From: an uncultured Clostridia bacterium
GTDB lineage: Bacteria; Bacillota; Clostridia; Christensenellales; Borkfalkiaceae
Length of the DNA stretch: 33,759 nucleotides
Direction: 5' to 3'
Assembly (NCBI GenBank): GCA_947629345.1
Contig: CANRDK010000005.1
Location: 1-33,759, forward strand
The position numbers and the translations under genes were made by a program. The notes below the pieces were generated by a model. It did no database searches. It had not been told where the DNA came from and worked only from the letters and a program-made list of their open reading frames with translations. This document shows, one piece after another, positions 17,752-25,401 of this stretch (positions are counted from its first letter, which is position 1; every line of letters begins with the position of its first letter).

Positions 17752-19171
17752 TCTCATGAGCGTGTGGAGCACGATCGGCTCGGTCGCGCTCGCCATTCTG
17801 ATCCTCCTCGTCATGATCACCATTCATGAACTCGGACACTTTATCGCGGGGAAGATCTTAAAATTCAAGATCGATGAGTTCTCGATCGGCTTCGGCCCCC
17901 CGCTCGTCAAGCTCGAGTGGAAGGAAACGGGGCAGATCTTTGCCGTGCGGCTCATTCCGCTCGGCGGCTACTGCGCTTTCCACGGCGAGGACGGCTTGGA
18001 AGAGGAGCCCACCCCCCTACCCCCCTCCACAGGAGGGGGCGAAGAAGGGGACCTCAACGGAGGGGGCGAAGAAGGGGACCTCGATGTTTCTTGCCCTCCC
18101 CCTGCGTCAGGGGAGCCCGATGTTTCTTGCCCTCCCCCTGCGTCAGGGGAGACGCCGTCTTCTTGCCCTCCCCCTGCGTCAGGGGAGACGCCGTCTTCTT
18201 GCCCTCCCCCTGCGTCAGGGGGAGGGGTAGGGGAGGGGGTCCGCCCCGAGCCTCAACCTGAGCCCAAGCGTCACTGGACGGACGACGGCGACTTCACCAA
18301 CATGAAGCCGTGGAAGCGCATCATCGTGCTCGTCGCAGGCGCAACGATGAACTATCTTTTGGCCCTCCTTCTCATTCTCATCGAATTTTTTTCATACGGG
18401 CAGACCATGCTCGCCGTGTATGAGACCGAGGAGGCGACGGGCGAATACGCCGCCTACAGTTTACAGGATTTCGACATTTTCCTGCAGGCGGAGGGAAAGG
18501 ATCTCTACCTCACGACGGACATTGCACAGGCCCTCAACGGCAAAAAGAGGGGGGATCTCGTTGAAATGCGCGTCTCACGCGCCATCGGCCTCACATGGGT
18601 CGAGGACAAGGAGGGAAACCTCGTCCGCGACTACGACCATCGTGAGGACATGGACATTCAGGTCATGCTGCGCGAGGACGTGACCGTCAAAAACAGCGCC
18701 GATTTGGACTGCGTATGGCGTGCGCTCGGCATCAAATACAGCGAGACGGACGAGACTTACATGCTTGCGAACGGCCTGCATCACCTCTCCTTCTTTGAGA
18801 CGATCGGAAAGTCCTTTGTCTATTCCTTCAAGCAGGCGGGGTCCATTTTCAGAGTCCTCGGGGAGCTCCTTACGGGGCGGCTGGGGATCAATGCCATCGG
18901 CGGGCCCGTGACGACGATCACGATGACGTCGCAGATCGCATCGCAGGGATTCCGACAGTTTTTGGAAATTTCCTCCCTCATCGGCGTGAATTTGGCCGTG
19001 TTCAATCTATTGCCCATTCCCGCCCTCGACGGCAGCAAGGTGGTTTTCACCGCCATCGAGTGGATACGCGGAAAGCCCATTTCCCGCAAGATCGAGGCGA
19101 TCATCCACGCCGTGGGATTTGTCCTTCTCATCGGTTTTGCGATCTTGGTGGACATTTTGCAATTCGTATAA
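17744..19171 (+). CDS. rseP: RseP-family site-2 metalloprotease with an in-frame repeat-derived insert
   Basis: TIHELGHFIAGKI, FGPPLVKLEW, MKPWKRIIVLVAGATMNYLLALLL, NLAVFNLLPIPALDGSKVVF; about 80 aa Pro/Gly/Cys-rich insert at about 18007-18247; 8-bp overlap with dxr. Confidence 0.95.
   Translation: MDNLMSVWSTIGSVALAILILLVMITIHELGHFIAGKILKFKIDEFSIGFGPPLVKLEWKETGQIFAVRLIPLGGYCAFHGEDGLEEEPTPLPPSTGGGEEGDLNGGGEEGDLDVSCPPPASGEPDVSCPPPASGETPSSCPPPASGETPSSCPPPASGGGVGEGVRPEPQPEPKRHWTDDGDFTNMKPWKRIIVLVAGATMNYLLALLLILIEFFSYGQTMLAVYETEEATGEYAAYSLQDFDIFLQAEGKDLYLTTDIAQALNGKKRGDLVEMRVSRAIGLTWVEDKEGNLVRDYDHREDMDIQVMLREDVTVKNSADLDCVWRALGIKYSETDETYMLANGLHHLSFFETIGKSFVYSFKQAGSIFRVLGELLTGRLGINAIGGPVTTITMTSQIASQGFRQFLEISSLIGVNLAVFNLLPIPALDGSKVVFTAIEWIRGKPISRKIEAIIHAVGFVLLIGFAILVDILQFV
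18007..18247 (+). repeat. Palindromic repeat material within rseP: 2 x 27-bp and about 4 x 36-bp tandem units
   Basis: 27-bp units at 18032-18058 and 18059-18085; 36-bp units from 18083, 18119, 18155, 18191 (ttgccctccccctgcgtcagggg); flanks match intergenic families (acccccctaccccctcc; agggggaggggtagggg). Confidence 0.92.
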
Positions 19172-19199
19172 ATTTGAAAAATTTGCAACTTATGTAACG

Positions 19200-19226
19200 A
19201 AAAAGCGCCTCTCGGCGCTTTTTTGA
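19200..19226 (+). terminator. Rho-independent terminator after rseP
   Basis: aaaaaGCGCCtctcGGCGCtttttt. Confidence 0.88.
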
Positions 19227-19598
19227 AATTAAAAATTGAAAATTAAAAATGAAAAATTGCGGTGAAGCGTCATGCTGAGAACGGGAGAATAACGCAGTCC
19301 ATGCCCCCTCCCGAGGAGGGGGGTAGGGGGGTGGGCAACGACCGCAATAGTATACGCCCCGCGAGATTCTTCGGGTCAAGTCATCGGACTTCGTTCAACG
19401 TCCGTTTCTCAGAATGACGCGGGGCTACTTCCGTCGGTCTACGAGATCCGCTCGCTACGCTCGGGATGAGGAGAGCCCGAACGGAGTCTCCCTCGGCTCC
19501 CCTCTTAGGGGAGCTGTCACGCAGTGACTGAGGGGTTTTTGAACCCTATCCCCCCTTCGGGGTACTTCCCCTACAAGGGGAAGCAAGGTGGGGTAGCC
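19226..19598. repeat. Repeat block between rseP and thiT
   Basis: A/T tract, ccccctcccgaggagggggg, full five-hairpin element in reverse orientation at about 19494-19588. Confidence 0.87.
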
Positions 19599-19599
19599 C

Positions 19600-20691
19600 T
19601 CACTCCTCTTCCTTCTTTTCGGCGGGGCGGAACTTTCTCGCCTGTTTCACAAAGGCCTTGGAGCTGAACACGACGATCCCGACCGCGATCGCAATGGCGA
19701 TGTCAACGAACACGAAGGAGTTATAGGTCAAACTGTACACCCACGCTCCCACGGGGTCTGCGCCGAGGTCGGCAAAGGCAAATACGCCCGAGAGAATGTG
19801 CGCAAGGTAGCGGAAAGCGCTTCCGACGACGGCGCCGAGCGCAAATTGCACCTGCGGGAGCTTTTCAAGCGGTTTGAAGTCCGCAAACATGCCCGCAACG
19901 CCGATGCCCGCAAAGGCGATGGGATAGTCCAAGAGGAACTGTGCGGGATGGATAATGTAGGGGTCCTGCACCGCCTGCAAAACGCCGTAGATGAGCCCCG
20001 CAAACACGCCCTTTCTCGTGCCGAACATGTAGGAATAGATCATGAGGGGGAGAAGGGACGCGAGGGTCACCGAACCGCCCTCGGGGAGCTTGAAAAATCT
20101 CACATAGGAGAGTGCAAAGCTCATGGCAATGCAGACGCCCGCGTAGGAAATGGACTTGCTGTCGAATCCCTTTTTGTCCTTTTTTCCGAAGAAGAGAGCA
20201 AAGAGGGCGATCACAACGATGAGCACGGCGGCGCAGACGTACAAAAGAGCGTTGTCCGTAGCCGTAATGCCGCTGTCCTGCCCCGCGCCATAGACGCCGA
20301 AGCAGACGAGAGTGGCAACTGCCGCGGCCCCGACGATACATGCAAGCACGGTGACGACCGTTTTGGAGCGGTTGAAGAAGAGGGTGACTGCGCTTCCCGC
20401 GATCGCAATGATGAGAATGAGGATGGGCACGAAGAGCATGGTCACGATCCCGTCGTCAACAAAGGTCCAGATGAGGAAAAGCATGGCGACCGCACAGGCG
20501 TATGCAACTGCGGAAATCGAAGCATATCTGAGGAATTTTTGCCGCTGTTCACCCTTCAGCAGCAGTGCGCCGAGCACAAAACCGATGGCGAGCAGGACGG
20601 TCAGCCAAAACGCAACGCCCCGCGCAATGTTGAGGGGGGAGTCGAACAGGACGGGATACCAAACGGTATCCAAGATGGAATTGAGAAACAT
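19600..20691 (-). CDS. thiT: ThiT-type ECF thiamine transporter substrate-binding subunit with extra N-terminal membrane region
   Basis: C-terminal half SYAGVCIAMSFALSYVRFFKLPEGGSVTLASLLPLMIYSYMFGTRKGVFAGLIYGVLQAVQDPYIIHPAQFLLDYPIAFAGIG; ATG at 20691 with GGAGG upstream; TPP riboswitch upstream. Confidence 0.9.
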   Translation of the reverse strand: MFLNSILDTVWYPVLFDSPLNIARGVAFWLTVLLAIGFVLGALLLKGEQRQKFLRYASISAVAYACAVAMLFLIWTFVDDGIVTMLFVPILILIIAIAGSAVTLFFNRSKTVVTVLACIVGAAAVATLVCFGVYGAGQDSGITATDNALLYVCAAVLIVVIALFALFFGKKDKKGFDSKSISYAGVCIAMSFALSYVRFFKLPEGGSVTLASLLPLMIYSYMFGTRKGVFAGLIYGVLQAVQDPYIIHPAQFLLDYPIAFAGIGVAGMFADFKPLEKLPQVQFALGAVVGSAFRYLAHILSGVFAFADLGADPVGAWVYSLTYNSFVFVDIAIAIAVGIVVFSSKAFVKQARKFRPAEKKEEE

Positions 20692-20735
20692 AAAAAACCT
20701 CCGTAAAATGTGTGTTTGAATTTCCGCGACGGAGA

Positions 20736-20763
20736 AAAATCCGCCCGCAAAAAAAGCGGGCGG
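20736..20763 (-). terminator. Intrinsic terminator in the thiT leader (riboswitch expression platform)
   Basis: Minus strand CCGCCCGC-ttttttt-GCGGGCGG-attttt. Confidence 0.85.
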
Positions 20764-20789
20764 AATAAATTTCCTGATGTCCTTCCGTT

Positions 20790-20860
20790 TCTTTCGTGCA
20801 AGCATTACCTTGTCCGATTCCAATGGTATCATCTCAGCCCCGCGGGGCACCCACGACGGA
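20790..20860 (-). ncRNA. TPP (THI-box) riboswitch aptamer
   Basis: Minus strand TCGTGGGTGCCCCGCGGGGCTGAGATGATACCATTGGAATCGGACAAGGTAATGCTTGCACGAAAG: conserved CTGAGAT, GGTAATGC, and closing P1 TCGTG/CACGA. Confidence 0.9.
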
Positions 20861-20949
20861 TATTCAAATTGTGACCCTATTATATCACGTCGCCGCGGCA
20901 TTGTAAATTGTTTTTTCGCCGATTTTGTGATATCATGAAAAAAAGGTGT

Positions 20950-21170
20950 TGTATCCCCGCCCCCCCTACCCCCCTCCCCAAGGAGGGGGCAAAGGCTCCC
21001 CCCTCGGGGGGAGCTGTCACGCAGTGACTGAGGAGGGGCATGTGCTCCCGTTGGTTTAATGGGATCCTTCGCTACGCTCAGGATGAGCGCGCGGGGCGGG
21101 ATGAGAGGACGGGGCAAAGGCTCCCCCCTCGGGGGGAGCTGTCACGCAGTGACTGAGGAGGGGAATCGCG
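20950..21170. repeat. Repeat block between the thiT leader and yqfC
   Basis: Two copies of ggctcccccctcggggggagctgtcacgcagtgactgaggagggg flanking a gatccttcgctacgctcaggatga element. Confidence 0.87.
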
Positions 21171-21220
21171 TTCGATCCCACAGTAGTAAAACGCACATAA
21201 GTCGCATAAAATAAGCACAT

Positions 21221-21466
21221 ATGAGTGTTTTTCGGGCGGCGGAAGGGAACGAACTCAGAGCAGACAGAATTCAATACACGGTGCAGGACGGCAGGGGCGG
21301 ATACTTTCAGAATGTCAAACGGATCCTCGAATTCTCAGAGGAAAAGATCGTCCTCGCGGGGAAGAAGGGCTCCGTCACGGTGGAGGGAAAGGGGCTCTCC
21401 CTCGGCAAATGCTACTTGGGCGACGTCAGCGTCATGGGGGACATTTTCAAGGTGGAACGCGCATGA
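21221..21466 (+). CDS. yqfC: YabP/YqfC-family sporulation protein
   Basis: 81 aa with NVKRILEFSEEKIVLAGKKGSVTVEGKGLSLGKCYLGDVSVMGDI; located directly before yqfD and phoH as in Firmicutes. Confidence 0.82.
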   Translation: MSVFRAAEGNELRADRIQYTVQDGRGGYFQNVKRILEFSEEKIVLAGKKGSVTVEGKGLSLGKCYLGDVSVMGDIFKVERA

Positions 21467-22323
21467 CTGGGCTATATTATGCCTTTGAAGTGGAGGGCAT
21501 CTCCTCATTTCGTGCCGTCAACTGCCTCCTCAGAGAGGGGATCCCGATCGTATCCGCCAAAAAAACCGCTAAAAATAGTTTAAAAATCGTTGTTTCCGCA
21601 AACGAACGAAAAAAAACCTTTGCAATTCTGCAAGGGTCGTGTTATAATATAAAAAAGTCTCACCCATTGGGGCTCATGCGCGCTGCCGAAAGCGCCCGCC
21701 GTGCGGTGGGGCTCCTCATCGGCGCCGTGCTCGCCCTTGCGTGCGTCCTGTTCGTGCAGAGCAGGGTACTCAAGATCGAAGTCACGGGCAGCGGAGCCTA
21801 TCTCGAGCCGCAGATCCGCGCCGTCCTCAGCGGGCAGGGCGTGGGGTACTTTTCCGCCATGCCGCAGCCCAACGAGGTCATCCCCGAGATCTTGTCCCTT
21901 CCCCGTGTGCACTTTTGCTCTGTGAAGGGGAAAGGGGGGATCCTGACCGTCAACGTGGAGGTCGGCGACGAGAGGGAAACGCTTCGGGCGGAGCCCCTTC
22001 TTTCCCCCGCGGCAGGGCAGGTGGAGGAGCTCGTCGTGCTCCGCGGCACACCCCTCGTCTCCGTGGGGGACAGCGTGGAATTTGGACAGGAACTTGTGGG
22101 GGCCTATGCGCTGCATGGGGAGAAAAAAGAGGACTGTATCGTCGTCGCCCTTGTGAAGGTTGCATTCCCCGTCTCGAGGGAGTACATGCTCGACGAGGAG
22201 GGGGCGAGATTGCAGGCCCTCTTGGACTTTGGAGAAATTTCCGAGATACATACGACAAAGACGGCGCAGGGCTGGCTGGTCGAAGGTACGGGCCATGCCG
22301 AAGCATCCAAAAACTTCGGCTGA
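21463..22323 (+). CDS. yqfD: YqfD-like sporulation protein (short, divergent)
   Basis: 286 aa; TM segment then VLKIEVTGSGAYLEPQIRAVLSGQGVGYFSAMPQPNEVIPEILSLPRVHFCSVKGKGGILTVNVE; ATGA overlap with yqfC. Confidence 0.8.
   Translation: MTGLYYAFEVEGISSFRAVNCLLREGIPIVSAKKTAKNSLKIVVSANERKKTFAILQGSCYNIKKSHPLGLMRAAESARRAVGLLIGAVLALACVLFVQSRVLKIEVTGSGAYLEPQIRAVLSGQGVGYFSAMPQPNEVIPEILSLPRVHFCSVKGKGGILTVNVEVGDERETLRAEPLLSPAAGQVEELVVLRGTPLVSVGDSVEFGQELVGAYALHGEKKEDCIVVALVKVAFPVSREYMLDEEGARLQALLDFGEISEIHTTKTAQGWLVEGTGHAEASKNFG
21620..21648 (+). promoter_or_regulatory. Possible internal sigma-A promoter within yqfD
   Basis: TTGCAA-17 nt-TATAAT inside the CDS. Confidence 0.35.
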
Positions 22324-22331
22324 GGAGGAAC

Positions 22332-23303
22332 ATGGAAAAAGTTACAGCGGTCGATACGGGGAACCTTCCCTCCCTGAGTGCAGTTCTCGGCGTGTTTGAT
22401 GAAAATTTGACACTTATCGCACGGGAACTGGGTCTCATGACGCACGTCGAGGGGACGGTCATCAAGCTCGAGGGCGAGGCGGCCGATATCGGCGCGGAGG
22501 TCATCAAGAGCCTTCTTGCCACCGTTGAAGCGGGCGGGAATATCGACAAGAGCAGTCTCTTGTACTGCATTTCCCTCGCGCAGGAGGGACATGCCTCCGA
22601 CATTCTCGGCGTGATGCAGGGCGTTGTGGCCGTCTCCGCAAAGGGAAAACCCGTCAAGTGCAAGACGGTGGGGCAGAAGGAGTATGTGGAGGCGATCAAG
22701 AAGAACACCATCACCTTCGGCGTCGGCCCCGCCGGCACGGGAAAGACCTACCTTGCCGTCTGTTTGGCCGTCTCCGCCTACAAGGGGAAGCAGGTCGAAA
22801 AGATCATTCTCACCCGTCCCGCCGTGGAAGCGGGCGAAAAGCTCGGCTTTCTTCCCGGGGACCTGCAGACAAAGGTCGATCCGTACCTCCGTCCCCTCTA
22901 TGACGCACTGCAGGAGATGTTCGGGCTCGAAACTTACCAAAAACTCATGGAAAAGGGGGCCATCGAGGTCGCACCCCTTGCCTATATGCGCGGGAGAACG
23001 CTCTCCAATGCCTTTGTCATTTTGGACGAGGCGCAGAACGCCACCCGTGAACAGATGAAGATGTTTTTGACCCGTCTCGGCGACGGGAGCAAGATGGTCG
23101 TCACGGGGGATCTGACGCAGACGGATCTCCCCGATGGAAAGACGAGCGGGCTCAAGCAGGCCGTCACCATTCTCAAGAGGGTGGAGGACATTGCCGTCTG
23201 CCGCCTGACGGAGAAGGACGTCGTGCGCCATCCGCTCGTTGCAAAGATCGTCCGCGCCTATGAGGCCACGGAGACGAAACGGAAGAAGGAGGAAAGGAAA
23301 TGA
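22332..23303 (+). CDS. phoH: PhoH-family ATPase
   Basis: FGVGPAGTGKTYLAVCLAVSA, LTRPAVEAGEKLGFLPGDLQTKVDPYLRPLYDAL, FVILDEAQNATREQMKMFLTRLG; start at 22332 preferred. Confidence 0.95.
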   Translation: MEKVTAVDTGNLPSLSAVLGVFDENLTLIARELGLMTHVEGTVIKLEGEAADIGAEVIKSLLATVEAGGNIDKSSLLYCISLAQEGHASDILGVMQGVVAVSAKGKPVKCKTVGQKEYVEAIKKNTITFGVGPAGTGKTYLAVCLAVSAYKGKQVEKIILTRPAVEAGEKLGFLPGDLQTKVDPYLRPLYDALQEMFGLETYQKLMEKGAIEVAPLAYMRGRTLSNAFVILDEAQNATREQMKMFLTRLGDGSKMVVTGDLTQTDLPDGKTSGLKQAVTILKRVEDIAVCRLTEKDVVRHPLVAKIVRAYEATETKRKKEERK

Positions 23304-24895
23304 GTAAACGGAAACGGGACGACAGTCCCGATCTCGGTCAGATGACGACGCAGCAAAAAATGCAATATATGCACGATAATACGGACGTCAGAAAGCCTCC
23401 GAGAGCCAAAAAGGATCCGCGGAAAAAACACAGGATGATCGCGAGCATCGGCATCTATGTCCTCAGCTATCTGCTTCTCCTCGCGGAAATTTTCATCATG
23501 GTCGTTTTGAATCAGCCCGTCGGCTGGGACATTTGGTTCAAAGAGAATGTTCCCTCCGTGCTCTTTCTCATCGTCAGCGTTTTCCTGCTCTTCGTCATCA
23601 TCTTTTTCTATTTCTTCTTCGAGGACAGGGAGACCCTGCTGAGCATTTCAAACACCTTCCTCATCTTTGCCCTGACGCTCCTCTGCTCGGCGGTGTGCTA
23701 TCTCTTCGGCAGATATGTCTCCCCCTATATCCGTCCGTTTGCGCTCTTTTCGCTGCTCATCCTGTTCCTTTTCAACAGGCGGAAGGCAATCTTTTTGAAC
23801 TTTATTTTCACTTTCTTGACGTTCGTCATCGATATGTACACGAACAACAACGTGGGTGCGGCGAACGAGGTCTACTCCACGCTCATGCTCAGTTTTGCGA
23901 GCGGGACGCTCGCCGTATTCTTTGCGGGGAACGTCAAAACGAGGTCGGGCCTTGTGTTTACGGGGGTCATTCTTGCCCTTCCCACGAGCATCGTCGTCGC
24001 CCTCCTCAACGTCGCCTCCATGGGAGACCCGTGGCTGTACCTCACGAATATCGGCTACGGCATGCTCGGGAGTATCATTTCGGCCGTGCTTGCCCTTGCC
24101 CTTCTCCCCGTATTTGAGGCCATCTTCAACAAATTGACGGTGTTCCGCCTCAGGGAACTCACGAGCACCAATGCTCCCCTTCTCAACAGGCTCAAGAAGG
24201 AGGCCCCGGGCACCTTCAACCATTCGCTCATCGTTGCCCAGCTCTCCGAGGCATGCGCCGTTGCCATCGGCGAAAATGCGGAACTCGCCCGTGCCGCGGC
24301 CTACTATCACGACGTCGGCAAACTCAAGGACCCGCAGTGCTTCACCGAGAACCAGTCCGATTACAACGTTCACAACGAACTCACCCCCGAGCTCTCGGCA
24401 GACATCATCCGCTCCCATGCGCAGGACGGGTATCAACTTCTCATCTATAATCATCTGCCCAAGGCCATTGCGGACGTCGCCCTCGAGCACCACGGCACCC
24501 TTCCCATCAAGTACTTCTTCAACAAGGCCTTCCGCATCACGGGCGGCGAGGCGAAGATCGCGAACTATTCCTACTTCGGGCCCACGCCGCAGACAAAGAT
24601 CTCCGCGATCGTCATGATCGCAGACGGCGCAGAGGCCGCCACCCGTGCCCTGAAAGACCATTCCCCCGAAAACGTTGAAAAGACCGTCCGCACCATCATC
24701 GAGGAGAGAATGGACCTCGGGCAGTTTGCGGCGTGCGATATCACGATGCGGGACCTCACCACCATCAAGCAGACCTTGGTCGAAACGCTCTCGGGCGTTC
24801 ACCATCACCGCGTGGAATACCCTTCCATCCGCATCAAGCGGGACATGTCCGTCGATGAAAAGGCAGAAAAACAGGACAAGCAGGACAAGAAATGA
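23300..24895 (+). CDS. 7TM-HD family (PgpH/YqfF-like) putative c-di-AMP phosphodiesterase lacking the N-terminal extracellular domain
   Basis: Multi-TM region followed by HD domain PGTFNHSLIVAQLSEACA...AAAYYHDVGKL...HAQDGYQLL...ALEHHGT; between phoH and ybeY. Confidence 0.9.
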   Translation: MSKRKRDDSPDLGQMTTQQKMQYMHDNTDVRKPPRAKKDPRKKHRMIASIGIYVLSYLLLLAEIFIMVVLNQPVGWDIWFKENVPSVLFLIVSVFLLFVIIFFYFFFEDRETLLSISNTFLIFALTLLCSAVCYLFGRYVSPYIRPFALFSLLILFLFNRRKAIFLNFIFTFLTFVIDMYTNNNVGAANEVYSTLMLSFASGTLAVFFAGNVKTRSGLVFTGVILALPTSIVVALLNVASMGDPWLYLTNIGYGMLGSIISAVLALALLPVFEAIFNKLTVFRLRELTSTNAPLLNRLKKEAPGTFNHSLIVAQLSEACAVAIGENAELARAAAYYHDVGKLKDPQCFTENQSDYNVHNELTPELSADIIRSHAQDGYQLLIYNHLPKAIADVALEHHGTLPIKYFFNKAFRITGGEAKIANYSYFGPTPQTKISAIVMIADGAEAATRALKDHSPENVEKTVRTIIEERMDLGQFAACDITMRDLTTIKQTLVETLSGVHHHRVEYPSIRIKRDMSVDEKAEKQDKQDKK

Positions 24896-25401
24896 AACTT
24901 GTGATCGAGGGCGGGCTTCCCGCCGCTGACAGAAAAAAGATCGCCGCCGCGATCTCGGAGGAATTTGAGACGGACACCCTCCTCGTCTTGGAACTCAGCA
25001 TCGTCTCCGAAGAGGAGATCCGTGCGCTCAACAGCCGAGAGAGGGGGGTGGACGCCGTCACGGACGTGCTCTCCTTCCCCGCCTCGGACTATGTGTGCGG
25101 AAAGCCCATTCTCGCAGAAGAACATGCCGACTGCATCGAGCCCGTCATGGGCATGCGGAAGGGGGAATGGGTCCAAAAGGGGGAACGGCTCTATCTCGGC
25201 TCCGTTGCCGTCTGCAAAAAGAGGGCGGAGGAGCAGGCCGAGGAGTACGGCCATTCCTTAGAAAGGGAGATGTGCTATCTCATCGTGCACGGGGCGCTTC
25301 ACTGCCTCGGCTACGACCACGAGAGGGAAGAGGACAAGCGCATCATGCGCGGGAAGGAAGAACAGATCATGGCAAGGCTGAATTTGAGGAGAGAGGCATG
25401 A
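24892..25401 (+). CDS. ybeY: Endoribonuclease YbeY (rRNA maturation)
   Basis: RGVDAVTDVLSFP and zinc motif HGALHCLGYDHE; ATGA overlap. Confidence 0.95.
   Translation: MKLVIEGGLPAADRKKIAAAISEEFETDTLLVLELSIVSEEEIRALNSRERGVDAVTDVLSFPASDYVCGKPILAEEHADCIEPVMGMRKGEWVQKGERLYLGSVAVCKKRAEEQAEEYGHSLEREMCYLIVHGALHCLGYDHEREEDKRIMRGKEEQIMARLNLRREA

Noticed and set aside
19798-20706. 302-aa plus-strand ORF opposite thiT
   Set aside because: Antisense shadow; low-complexity charged protein with no family signature, whereas the minus strand encodes a ThiT protein with a riboswitch.
20692-21117. N-terminal 142-aa extension of the 505-aa thiT ORF
   Set aside because: The region contains the TPP riboswitch, an intrinsic terminator and intergenic repeats; a good SD precedes the ATG at 20691.
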